In this document: positions 24,661-35,840 of the stretch, in pieces
Numbering within the stretch: position 1 is the stretch's first letter
How the letters are laid out: the number at the start of each line of letters is the position of its first letter
Assembly (NCBI GenBank): GCA_011032825.1
Contig: JAADJZ010000001.1
Span: 1,426,001 to 1,490,000, forward strand
Source of the DNA: Massariosphaeria phaeospora
Lineage: Eukaryota > Ascomycota > Dothideomycetes > Pleosporales
DNA length: 64,000 bases
Direction of reading: 5' to 3'
Translations under genes and position numbers: made by a program
The notes under the pieces: model-generated
The model's input: only the letters and a program-made list of their open reading frames with translations
What the model was told of the DNA's origin: nothing
The model's database searches: none

Positions 24661-25801
24661 ATGAAGGTCCTCACCAAAGAGGAGGAGCAATTGCATTACA
24701 AGTACGCACGCAATGGCGCAAGGCTTTTGGTTCAGAAAGGAAACGGGCTGATTTTGCACGCAGTGCTACGATCAAAGGTGGAATCGTTGGCGGTGTCATT
24801 GGCACAGCTCTCGGCACGGCTGGCGCGATAGTCGCCAGCAGACAGATTCATGGGTTCCGCGCTCTCACAATTCCCTTTCGAGCTTTTCTTGTAGCGTCCA
24901 CGGGGACATTCGCTTGTATGTTCCATTCAAAGTTCCCTCCAGGCTTGAGGCACGTTATGCTAACGCTCCCCTCCTAGCCGTTATCGCTGCCGACCGCGCC
25001 TCCAACAGCTACGATATAGAGCACAACCCGCAAAAGAAACAAGAGGTCGAGCGCGAACGTGAGCGTGAACGACTCCTCGAATCGAACAAGACCATGTTGC
25101 AACGCTCCCGCGAATGGGCCGAACAGAACCGATACCCCATCATCTTTGGCTTCTGGATCGCGTCCATGGTGGGGTCTTTTGCCATCGTAAATAAGCAGCC
25201 CTTGTCCGCCTCGCAGAAGATCGTACAGGCGCGTATATACGCACAGGGCTCGACGCTCGCGGTTCTACTGGCAAGTTTTGCTGTCGAGGCAAACGATGCT
25301 ACAAATGGCGTGGGCCGGTGGGAGACGATCAAGATTCTGGATCCGAACGATCCGACGCATAAGCATTTCATTGAGAAGAAAATTCATCATGAGCGGTATG
25401 CGGGAGAGGATCAATGGAGAGGTATGTACTCGCTACCTTCTTGTCAGGCTTCGTTACACCCATCTGCGGGGGGGCCTGGCGTATATTGTCTTCTGCATGA
25501 ACAGCACACTAACGAGACCACAGAAATGGTCGAAGCTGAGGAAGAAAGGATTGCGTCGCGAAAGGCAGCGGAGAGTGCGAAGCATCATGAGGGCGAGGCT
25601 GCGAGGAAAAGCTCAAAGTCAAAGCAGCACGAGGGCGAGGCGGCAAAGAAGGAATCAAAAGAGGCGAAGCAGCATGACGGCGAGGCTGCGAAGAAAGACG
25701 ATAAGGCGAAGCAGCACGAGGATAAGGCTGGGAAGAAAGAAGACAAAGCTGAGCAGCACGACGACGCGGCTGCGAAGAAAGATGACAAAGCTGCCCAATA
25801 A
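24661..25801 (+). CDS. HIG1-domain mitochondrial protein, RCF2-like, with charged C-terminal repeats
   Basis: Model join(24661..24701, 24764..24915, 24978..25421, 25524..25801), 304 aa. It starts MKVLTKEEEQLHYNATIKGG. The first ~100 aa carry a glycine-rich TM (GGIVGGVIGTALGTAGAIVA) and a second hydrophobic stretch (FRAFLVASTGTFAAVIAADR). A HIG1-like pair of helices follows (YPIIFGFWIASMVGSFAIVN; KIVQARIYAQGSTLAVLLAS). This is the layout of Rcf2, an inner-membrane factor of the cytochrome bc1-oxidase supercomplex. The tail from about residue 219 is a 14-15 aa repeat of the form KQHEGEAAKKxxKA, about five copies, all Lys/Glu/Asp/His/Ala. I do not know that tail from Rcf2 elsewhere. Family call is good, gene name inferred. 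Confidence 0.88.
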
Positions 25802-28800
25802 GTTGTCCGACAAAAGCAACAATTCCCTCCCGCTGTTTGCGAGCGAACGACTCGATGCTTGTGACAGTCTCATCTTCTTCTGTGCAGTAGCCAAGGCCTT
25901 CCCTTCCCCTCAAGCCTCACCATCATTTCCAGGCGTTTGAGCGGCTCGTTGCAAGTCCGTGGTAAAGTAAACCTGTACTTATAGCCGATTCGATTTGCCA
26001 AAAGAGTTGGATTCGCGGTAGATACAGTTTTGTATACACTTGTGTAGTGTATGTTGTTTCTGAAAGAGAGAAAAATCCTGATCATACCATCTGCTATCAC
26101 TGATGATTGCTGTTGTTTCTCTGCTGGTCAGCGCTCTGACTTTTCAAATCGTTATGGGTGTATTGAGGAGTAGGTATCATGGATTGCCTGCTCGATTAAC
26201 TTGACGCGGGAATAAGATGTAGCTCTTGCGTAGGGATAGCATGGATCGGTCGGTCTCACTCGAGGCCATTAATACCTTACCTTGGGGGCCACAACGTCTG
26301 AATGAGCAGTGGACTGGCTTCTTTGATGCTCGTTTCATTGCGCTTTTATTTTGTCTACTAGGTACTTACCGCCAGGACCCACCATGTATCATGTCCATGT
26401 AGTTGTTGTGACTGCGCTGCTGTCCGCATGCATATATAAAGACCCTGTAAGGTTATTAATAGCTAGCACACATCACGTCGCGTTTACGCCTGTCGGTTCC
26501 CCATATCTAACCAGGTTAGATAGTCTACGCGCGTAGAATACCACGTATCTGGTGTTCCGACCTGACCTATGTGCCCCGTTGCTTGAGTTGAGTTGAGTTG
26601 AGTTGCGAATCGCAACACGCGACTTCGTCGCCGCAAAACCCCCTCTCCCGCAACGTTGCGACCTCCTTCCTTCCCGCGATCTATCTACCTACCCACATTC
26701 TTAAGCAGGCACAATAATCCTGGCCCCATTGCGCCATGAGCGCAAATACCCCATGTAAGTAGGTAGGTACTACCTAGGCCGCACGTCGAAAGCCGTCCGC
26801 GGCGCGAGCGAATGGCCCCAGCTCAGCTCTAATTTCCGAGGGTACGGAGTAGGCACCGTGGGAGCACCGTGTGAGCGGCGACCGGCCGGTGGCTTACATA
26901 CGCGTGGAAGGATGTGAAACGGTGACGATGTCCGGGCCTGATTGGGGGGGCGATGCGGGTGTTTGTGGGAAGGAGTGTGGGAGGTTGGGAGTTATGGGAG
27001 GGAGATGGATACGCTGCTGTAGACTCGCGGTAGACGTGCAGGTGTTGAGAATGGTGGTAGTTTATGCAGTTGAGGTTGGTGGTGCTGCGTGTGGTTTTTG
27101 GGGATCGAGCGGCGCGGAGGGAGGGTTAGGAAGATGGAGGCTACACAGGTCCTGATGGGGGTGCGATTGTGGTTGTGAGGAACATGTGCGAGGTGAGGTT
27201 GATGGCACGGAAGAGGCAAGTGATTAGTACCTGAATGAAATAGAGTATGAAGACAAGGAAGTCACGAAGACTGGAAGAACGGGCCAAAGGACAGACTGAC
27301 TTGGTGTGGAAATTGATAAGTACCGGAAATTCTACTTAGAGACACTGTGTACTCACTGTGTATAAGCATCGCAACACCCCTCTTGTGCTGGACTGCGGGT
27401 TTCAAGGCTACTTAGATGATGATGAAAGAACAGCCATACCGCATAAACTTACAATATTTTACCAAATGCTAGCAGGCAGAGCTATGCTAAGCTCCAATGT
27501 AGCTCCTGCTATGGCTAGCCTTGCGGCTACCTAGCCAACCATGTAACTACAATCCCCCGCGAACGGTTGGCAAATGATTACGACGTTCACAAATCATTGC
27601 AAAGTTCATGCAGTATGAAGTTCCTTCAGCCTTACGGGATTGCCAAAGGCTCGCTTGCGGGCCTGCGGACTTGCGGCGGCCGAATACTGGTAATGGTCAA
27701 GCTTCTCGCGCAACGAAATCAGCCTCGTAGGATCCGACTGCCTTTTCGGGCCCGCATGTTTCGTTTCAAGCGCGACTGACAGGTTAAGCGCTCACGTCTG
27801 TTTTTCGTACATGATACTGAGGCTTTCCGAGGGTTTTTTTTGTTGGAGAACTGGCGACGGTTCCATCGGATTGCGTGTGGATTGCTTGTGGATTGGCCCC
27901 GAGATTGCTCGTAGAGATCGGATTGAGTAAATGTTCGTACATATGAGCGCTGCTGGGTTCTACGACTGCGCAGCATGTTCTTCATCTGGAGAGACGATCA
28001 TTGCATTTGCAGTAAGGTTGGCTGTTTGTCGGAAGCGCTTCGTAGAGTTCTCGAAAGCTAAGTCCTCAAAAGCCAAGTCTTCAAAAGCTAAGGTTTCTTA
28101 TCAGTACCCACTTTCAGGACGATGTTGCAAGGTCCTATTTTCGTAGCTGTTCCTTTGTTGTGGCAAACGAGGAAAGAAGAAAATCTGTTTTAGATAGTCC
28201 GCTTTTTTGGTGGCATGTCTTTGTAACTACGGAACTCTGCTTAGATGCTTGCTTGTCAGCTCAATATAGCATTAGGTAGGGGAGGGAGTACTTCTTGCAC
28301 ATGATGGCGTTGCTGTCGAGCATGTCAACTCCCTGCCTGCAGAATTGTGTCTTCGGGCGTCTTCGGAGGGAGACGATTTAGGAAATGGTAGAGCACCGGA
28401 GAAATATCTCAACACGGTGCGCGAGACGAGCTGACGCCAGGATGAGTAGGTCAGTGCAGGCCTGGTAAGTTGGCCTGCTAGGCTGACCGTCCCAGACTAG
28501 GTAGTACGTGATGTTCTTCGATGAGAGGCCGATGAAGACCACACGAGCGGCCAATTGTACCCATGGGTTAAGGAAGGTGCGGGGATGGTCGACTCGAGCC
28601 GACTGATATCAACAACCGAGTTGGTATCGGCGGCAATGCGAACCCGTCAGTGGATCCTCGAGGGAACACCCTTCGTGCGGGAGCGGCGGACAATGAGAGG
28701 CTCTTGTTTCAAGCCATGTTGCAACACGGTGCGGCGAACTGCCTGCTTCCTCGCTTCTCTCCGTGCGAGCGGCGGCCCGGAGCGGATCAGCAGGTTTGCG

Positions 28801-29948
28801 AGCATGGCCAAGAATCGCCACGAGGTGCTGGAAGAAGACACTGACAATGCTGCCGTACCACCTGCTCGTCCAGGTGCGAGGGTGAGGGTGATGTCGAGGA
28901 GGTAAGGGCGTCGGCAAACGGGCATGCGCGATGCCGCACTGGGCTTAGCGTGACTAAAATTAGGCCGGCAAGAAGGCTGTGCACGCACCTCCCCCGACCG
29001 ATCGGCACACTACCTAGGTAAGCCATTCACTCTCGCCAGGCCACCGAACTCAGCACCCCGCGCCCTGCTGTAGCCAGCTCGCCCGCCAGCAGCCTCTGGC
29101 GACGTCTTATTTTGGCATCGCTGAGCAGAGACGCGCTGACGGCCGATTGACGCTGCGTCGAGCGTGTCCGTCGGGTATCAGGCTCGCCCGAAGGGGCGCC
29201 GGACAGGCCATCACTGGGCCCTCTCACACATCTCCTAACAATTCAAGCCTCATAGCGCAGGGCCCAACACCTTTCCAACACTGGCCATTCCTTCCCGACC
29301 AGGCGAGCGATACGAATCTCCAGAGAATGGCTTATTCGGCACCAATTTCCGAGCACACGCCTCCTGTACGTGCCCTAACTGTGCCCGCGGTTTCCGCCTT
29401 GTTGGACGATACAGCGAACCCATAACCTGTATGACATCTAAGCATTCTTCTTTTTCGAATACATATTATCACTGCATTCCCGCCGCAATCCCTGCGCCAA
29501 TGCCACTGCCTCTGCTCGACGAATCCCGCCCGTACACACCCCTCCTGTCCCTACCTACCGCCCCCACGGATACTCGTCCGTTCATGACTGCACCCATTCT
29601 AAGGAACCTCTCAAATCGGCCACTCAGGGATATTAAATTGATTGAATATCGCCGGCGTGCAGTAGCGCAGTCCGTTACACTGCATCGTGCATCTGGATAC
29701 AGCTTGCCTGGATCCTCGACCTCGGGCTGTACTCGAGAGCACAGCTCCAGCCTCGAATAGGCACCCGAGCACGCAACGCCAGCCGCAGTGCATTTAGTAG
29801 GATGCTACCCGGCGCGCAGCTGCTGACTGCCACGACGACTCTTGCCAACCGCAGGCCAGAAGATATATCGTCAACGGCGCGGTCACTAATATCTTCAGGC
29901 TATCTGTTCCTGCAGGTCGATAGCGACCTGACACAAGAGAAGGAGCGG
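25802..29948. other. Long gene-poor interval
   Basis: About 4.1 kb with no frame I can support. It contains (TTGAG)4 at about 26583-26605, a GTAGGTAGGTACTACCTAGG stretch at 26758-26777, a threefold repeat of CAAAAGCCAAGTC-like units at about 28055-28092, and the perfect palindrome TACCTAGGTA at 29011-29020. The short frames at 28555-29026 and 29147-29760 lack codon structure or family resemblance. The last 150 bases could be leader of the next gene. I see no tRNA. Confidence 0.4.
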
Positions 29949-31169
29949 ATGGCGCAGCCTCGACCCAGGTCGAGTCGATCCGGCGACAACCACAACCACA
30001 ATTCCAATCTATGGTTCTCTATGCCCAGTGGGTCAAGGCATGCCGAGGAGGAAAGACGCGGCCGAGAGCGGTCCGTATACCAAGTTACATCGGCCCGTCA
30101 CAGCGCACACAACTCGGCGTCGCCAAGTGGATATCCCATGGTACCATTGATATCCACGACTACTGCCATCAATAATAATAAGCCTCTACCACCCTCTCCC
30201 GAAGCCGAAAGGAAGAAGAAGCCAGCATCACTCCGCTCTTTAATTAGGCGCCGTCCCTCTGAGCAGATCGATCCTGCCCATCTCCAACCTGAATCATACC
30301 AACAACAGCGACCTCCATCGTCAAACCGCAGCTTAACTCCCGATCCCTATCAACATCAATACCAACACCAGTCCTCTCGTAGTATGCCCGCTTCGCCTGC
30401 ACTGTATCCCAACCCTTATTCCCAGACCGCGGCCCTAACACGCGCCAACTCTGCAGCTCCGCATTACACGGAATCAAACCATTTTCAAAGTGGTCGACCA
30501 TCTCCGCAGTCATATCACCAGCCGAGCGCGATTTCGACAAACTACGACTTTGAACCTGAACCTCCTCGCGCCCGTCGTACTTTTCCCGAGGCGCAAGGTT
30601 CAACAGCGCGTGACTCTATGTCAGATAGACCTCGGCCACATACTTGGCTATCTCCCACCGAACCGGTTGTGGATGCATCCCAGTTTCATCTATTCGCAGC
30701 AGCTACTAGTGGGCTCCCTGGCGACTTCGATCCATTTTCACCGAACAGCCCGCCCCAGCTCCAAGGATCGTTGTTTGCCCGTGGAAGTCAGAATGACCGA
30801 ATCCCCCTCCCCCTCCAGAACCCATCAGCAGCATCGCAACCCCCGCAGTCCCAGTCGGTCAGCGAGTGGCAAAACACCGGTTACGACTCCGTACCCCAAG
30901 TGCCCGGGCGGCCTCCCGTGGTCTCAAGCTCAGCGCTCCCACAGCCAGACTTATACCAACAATCCCAACTGTCGCCACATATGAACGCAATCAACCTGGA
31001 GTTGGAGAGACTAGGCTTGGAGGAAGATGAGGCGCCGCCCGAAGACGAGTTACCGAATTATGCGCAGAGCCAGGCGGAAATGAGCGCCAGGAGACGACAG
31101 GAGGCAACTAACCGAGCAAAGGAGCTAGAAGCGCGTTGGAACAACTCACGTGGAGGCTGGGGTCGATGA
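29949..31169 (+). CDS. Unrecognised disordered protein, Ser/Pro/Gln-rich
   Basis: Single exon, 406 aa from the ATG at 29949. An upstream in-frame ATG at 29802 would add 49 residues with a less biased composition. Most of the protein is low-complexity (Ser, Pro, Gln, His, Asn), with a basic patch KKKPASLRSLIRRRPSE. A short acidic helix near the end (MNAINLELERLGLEEDEAPP) leads into PEDELPNYAQSQAEMSARRR and a C-terminal EATNRAKELEARWNN. The DELPNYAQSQ-like motif and the helix are the parts most likely to be conserved. I assign no function. Codon use and the long open frame favour a real gene. Confidence 0.7.
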   Translation: MAQPRPRSSRSGDNHNHNSNLWFSMPSGSRHAEEERRGRERSVYQVTSARHSAHNSASPSGYPMVPLISTTTAINNNKPLPPSPEAERKKKPASLRSLIRRRPSEQIDPAHLQPESYQQQRPPSSNRSLTPDPYQHQYQHQSSRSMPASPALYPNPYSQTAALTRANSAAPHYTESNHFQSGRPSPQSYHQPSAISTNYDFEPEPPRARRTFPEAQGSTARDSMSDRPRPHTWLSPTEPVVDASQFHLFAAATSGLPGDFDPFSPNSPPQLQGSLFARGSQNDRIPLPLQNPSAASQPPQSQSVSEWQNTGYDSVPQVPGRPPVVSSSALPQPDLYQQSQLSPHMNAINLELERLGLEEDEAPPEDELPNYAQSQAEMSARRRQEATNRAKELEARWNNSRGGWGR

Positions 31170-33553
31170 GCAATTGTTGTACCCTTGGAGTAGGCGATTG
31201 CGAAGTTGCGTGGTTTACCGTTTTACACTCGTTCGATTCTTCCGTTTTGGGCTTTGAGCTTTGAGCTTTGAGCCATTGTGGCCAACTCAGCTCTTTACCT
31301 TCGCTTCTCAGCATTGATACCCTCGCTTGATACACCATTGGAATTGGACTTGAAAAACTTGGGAAGGAGATATTCCGGATTTTGGATTGGTTGTGAAGGC
31401 ATAGGCGCATAGAAGCCACCCATAGCTGAATATTCGCATAAACTATCTACAGACCCTTCACCCCCAACATTTCTCAAAGGTGTCCCTCATCAAACATGAC
31501 AGATACATGTCGTCAAGCTACAAAGCGCAATTCTAACTGCGAGCGAACATATGCAGCAAACCGCCGATGTGCACGTTGCACAATCAACACCCGTTGCGCC
31601 GCATATGCACGTAGGCCCGCAGGTAGCTGATGTGGCATCTACAGTCGTCTTCGCCCCCGCGTTACACTACCTTGCTGGCGCATATCTTTGAAATTGCATC
31701 TCATAGCCAATTTAGCTTATTGCCGATGATATATTATCTAAGCGTCGATGGCCGTTTTCGATGTCTAGAGATATGGAAGGTAGCTGGGCATGTGTGCATG
31801 GTTAGATATGTGGGCATGATTCTAGCGTACTGCAGCATGCAAGACGGGGAATTAGATATCGTACCTAGTAGCTAGCCCATTTACGCTTTGTGGTCGACTC
31901 TATGGAGATGTGAGGGAAATGAGTCCTCTGGCTGGTTGGGATGGGGTGCATGGGAGAGGAGAGGAGTGGTAGACAGGTGTGTCCGGTCCAGATGTACGAT
32001 TAGGGGGTTATATTGGATATGAGGTGAGGGGTCGATATGCGGGTTACCGAGTGTGCCTTGAGGAAGTGGAGAACAAAGGTAAATGGGGTGTCCGCCTTGT
32101 GCTATAGGTAGTAGATAGAGGAATATTTGTGTGTGTTTGTTAAGGCGCCCGGACCCCTTTACTTCTTTCTTCTAGTTGTACGCCAGTCTGGTTATGATAC
32201 ACGAACAGAAAGTACGGCAGCAACGCATTAAGTCATTACTTTCTAGACTTTTGACCCAACGCGAAATACTTCTATGGCTTCCCACACCTCGCTTTCACTT
32301 ACATACTACTGCACACACATCAAAGATTGTGTTCCACAACTCCGGACACATCTCACTCTCCCCGATGCAGCCTAACCGCGTGTCTCACATGTCGGACCAA
32401 CAGTCGGCCGAGTCTCCTCCTTCGCGTCGAGAGGTGAGCGGGCTGGGCTGGTGATTGCGGTGCGGGGAACGATGGGGGGCGCAAAGCGTATACAGTGCCG
32501 TACTCCCGAACAGGCGTGTGTGTGAGAGGCTACTACCTGAATGAGAGCCGGGTGTGGCTTATATAGGTACAAAGTATTAGTATGCATGTATGCATGGAGA
32601 GGGGATATTGGATGGGGCGAGATATGCGGGCTGAGATGACTTCGAAGATTGTTAAGTTGAGGCTCGTTAGTGGAAAGGATTTACATGCGTGTAGTACAGT
32701 ACAATGCAGTGCAATACTTTAGGCCGCGACGAATGCAAGTACGTTTTGAAGGGTGCGATCCAAATGCGTGAAGACCGCCAAGCTGTACATGAAAAGCATA
32801 TTGATAACGGTTCATATGGGTAGTATACTTCACTCTTTACAAAGATATTCTCTAGAATAAAGTGCTGAGCACCTCGAATGAGCTTTGCAGTCTTTTTTTT
32901 AGCCAAGGTGGGGGGAGGTAATAGACAAGGAGGCTGTGCATGCGCGCGCAACGGGGCGGGACGGCTTAGCCTCAGCAGTCGCTCAAAATAGTAACATTAG
33001 GTAGCCGAGCGGAGCCAGATGAGGTTGGGCTGTGTAGTGTCATCTTCATAACGAGTCTGGAAGCGTGTAGCTATTTAGCGCAAGGGAGTTAGAAATATTA
33101 GTAGTGCGGAGGGGCGAAGCGGGAAATCTCCTAGAACGGCGACAATGTATGGGATGGAAATGAACATGCGGGAAGGTATTGTGGTTTTTTTAAAAAAAGC
33201 GCCAAAGCCAAAAGATAGAAGTACAAAGCCCCCTGCAAACTCGTTTACACATAAATGCGGGAAGGTACAAAATCAATAGATGAGTTGTGGATGATGGGTT
33301 CGAAATGGGCATTGTTAGACTAGAGATATCTCAATAAAAACGTATTGACGTGCAATCAGATTTTATGCAACGCTTATGGATCACGCAGTAAATGACAGGA
33401 TTTTAGAAATACTGCTAATAGGAATAGACTACCTGAATAAATGCTGTTGAGAATGCAAAAATGTTTGCTGACTGACCTACTGTGACGGCGTCCGTCAGAT
33501 GCTCTTACTTAACCCTATACAATGGCTTTAAAATCTCGACCACAGCTCGCGCA
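31170..33553. other. Gene-poor interval, partly AT-rich
   Basis: About 2.4 kb between two convergent genes. It holds a threefold GCTTTGA repeat at about 31252-31275 and AT-rich stretches around 32160-33400. No gene, tRNA or transposon end is visible. Confidence 0.4.
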
Positions 33554-35038
33554 CTAGAATCGTCTAGGAGCTTTACTCGGGCGCTCCGACTCGTCATCTG
33601 TGTAGTCAACATTGCGTCGCTTCCGTTGAATGACTGTAGAGGAGGGGCCAGATGATGGTGAAGGAGAAGAGTACCAAGCGTCGGCCAAGCTCGGGCGACT
33701 GGTAGTTCTCCTCCCATCGATTGAATTTGCCGATGGCGGTGAAGTAGAGTGTGTAGACGAAGAGGAAGCGGGTGGTGTTGCTGATGCTACTGGAAACGCC
33801 GCAACCGAGTAGGAGTGCCTATTTTGGTACGTAACACGATCAGGGCGTTCGGTCAGTGTCCAACCCATGTCGCGGCCGTTGTGTAAATAATGATACCGGG
33901 TCGCAACCACCATCCTCGCGGTGTCTCCTCTTACCTTTGGCAGCCCTGAGTCGGCCTGGAGGTCGACTGCGTAGCGTTCCATGATTTCCCGTTTCAGCTC
34001 GACGAGATCTTGTCCGACAGAAGGATGATCTGAGAATACTGCCCAGCGCTGCTTAGCATCACGGTGCATTTTGAGGTGAAACTCGGGCTCTTCGACGGCA
34101 AGAGGACCATTGTGTTTAATGTCCTCCCATGTCTCTAGCCGGAACCATTTCGCAACCCAAGCGACGGGAGTAGCGAAGTAATTCTTAAACCGACTGCCGC
34201 TAGGCGACCACATTTTTCTCACAAGGTAATCTGTACCTTTGCCATGCCTTTGAAGAGGGTTGAGGATGCCACCAAACATGAAGTTCTCCCAAGCCCAGCC
34301 CCATTCCGTTTCTGGGTAGTCGTATTGAAGGTACGGCTCGTACATGTCACCCCGTCGCATTACGCCAACTGCATGCACAATTTCGTGGACTAAGGTAGTA
34401 GCGAAATGGAAATCGTGGCGGAAACGATCGCAACGTGAACCTCGCGCATAGCCCTCGTCTGACTTATCCTTGTAATAGTCATAATAGTTCTTACGGAGTG
34501 TAATGGAGACTGACTGTTTGTGTTGGAAGATTCGACAACAGCCGTACGCGTGGGTAGGCTCATCGTGACAAATTTCGGTTTTGCCCCAAGTTATCTTTAA
34601 CTTTGTGTCAGCCTTCCACTGGAATGACACACAGTGGGAGAAACAATGGAGTGCTTTCCGCACCTCATCGATAAGTAGTTTCCGTTCATGCCCATCCTTG
34701 CCCTCAAGCGGGTTTGTCAGACATTTTCGGTTACCGTTCGCCCCTTTTGTAGTCTGGAGCTTTCCGAGGAGCGGTTGGACAAACCATTTGAGTGTACTGT
34801 CGAAATGGAGATAAAGAGATGCCAGCCGAAGAGCTTGTGCCATGTAGGGATGGTAGGATTTAAAATTTGTTCGCTGAAAAATCGGATGAATGTGGTTGTT
34901 GAGGTTTGAATCGAGGACTGAGTCATCCTCAATCAGGTCAAATCGGTCATTTCTATTAGCGGCAGTCATGAGTTTATAGAAAGTGCCGTCCATCGCGTCT
35001 CTCTCCTGAGTGTTTGTGGCTCGTGATGGTGGCGCCAT
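33554..35038 (-). CDS. Unrecognised protein with an HExxH zincin-like motif
   Basis: Single exon. I start it at the ATG at 35038 (MAPPSRATNTQERDAMDGTF), 494 aa; an in-frame ATG at 35200 would add a Ser/Thr-rich stretch unlike the rest. The core is TTLVHEIVHAVGVM, an HExxH zinc site, followed about 25-30 residues later by YPETEWGWAWENFMFGGI. A Glu there could be the third ligand, as in gluzincins. Upstream is ITLRKNYYDYYKDKSDEG, and several Cys (CVSFQW, KTEICHDEPTHAYGCC) might be structural. The C-terminal ~90 aa are Ser/Pro-rich, ending in a basic patch (IQRKRRNVDYTDDESERPSK) that looks like a nuclear localisation signal. A metallopeptidase is possible but unproven. It is divergent from the large GTPase gene. 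Confidence 0.75.
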   Translation of the reverse strand: MAPPSRATNTQERDAMDGTFYKLMTAANRNDRFDLIEDDSVLDSNLNNHIHPIFQRTNFKSYHPYMAQALRLASLYLHFDSTLKWFVQPLLGKLQTTKGANGNRKCLTNPLEGKDGHERKLLIDEVRKALHCFSHCVSFQWKADTKLKITWGKTEICHDEPTHAYGCCRIFQHKQSVSITLRKNYYDYYKDKSDEGYARGSRCDRFRHDFHFATTLVHEIVHAVGVMRRGDMYEPYLQYDYPETEWGWAWENFMFGGILNPLQRHGKGTDYLVRKMWSPSGSRFKNYFATPVAWVAKWFRLETWEDIKHNGPLAVEEPEFHLKMHRDAKQRWAVFSDHPSVGQDLVELKREIMERYAVDLQADSGLPKVRGDTARMVVATRYHYLHNGRDMGWTLTERPDRVTYQNRHSYSVAAFPVASATPPASSSSTHSTSPPSANSIDGRRTTSRPSLADAWYSSPSPSSGPSSTVIQRKRRNVDYTDDESERPSKAPRRF

Positions 35039-35840
35039 TGTGACGTGTAATTCGTGTCTGTGACTTGGATACAATGTGATGATTGTAAATATGGCTTTGG
35101 TGTAAGTGAACCGCTTTGGACGTGCTGTGAAGTGCGAAGACGAAGATGAAGTAGGCACCCTTATGTTAGTACATAGGGGGTGACAATGGCATTGTGCCAA
35201 TCAGGGTGATCTTTCTAGCGACTACGGGGAAACAAAGAATAGAAATAGACTACACAATGCATTGTTTGCTGGTTTCTGAGATTCAAGGCCAAGCCGAGAA
35301 AGAAACAAAGCATGGTGAGTAAGACAGTCTTGAAACTACCGTAGTCCATCGCAATGGATGTGTGATGCCTTTTGTTGAAGGCAGGAGGCCGAAACGTGTC
35401 TTGGTGGGTGAAAGGTAGCGGGTCTGGTCGCCCAACATACAGCTTCCAAAGAGAAGCATATTCCGCGCTTATGCTATCGCCAAGGGCGTGTTGATGTCTG
35501 AGGCACATTGAGACGGGGTGAGGGTAGTGAAGTGAGAGCGGCGCACATGATCGATAGCGCCCGCCTTGGCAAAGCTAGCCCAAACCTGTCGCGTCACGCG
35601 GGGTCGCGTTTGGCGAGACGCGTGTCCGTCACCACTGTAGCACCGCTCCTCTATTGGCTTTTCCCCACACTCCCCTCCCTCCTCATTCCTTTTGCTCGTC
35701 TCTCAATCTCTCCACCTTCCGAAGCATTGCTAAGCGAACGGTTCGGACGCGGGCACCTGAGGCCCACCGTCTTTACCTTTCTGTGCGATTACAGCCTGCA
35801 CAGCTTGCATGCTCGGTCCCTATCTCCAGCGTTTGCAGCT
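35039..35840. promoter_or_regulatory. Divergent region between the HExxH and GTPase genes
   Basis: About 800 bp. The part before 35841 is C/T-rich, as in a fungal leader. No small gene is convincing, although short frames exist on both strands. Confidence 0.4.
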
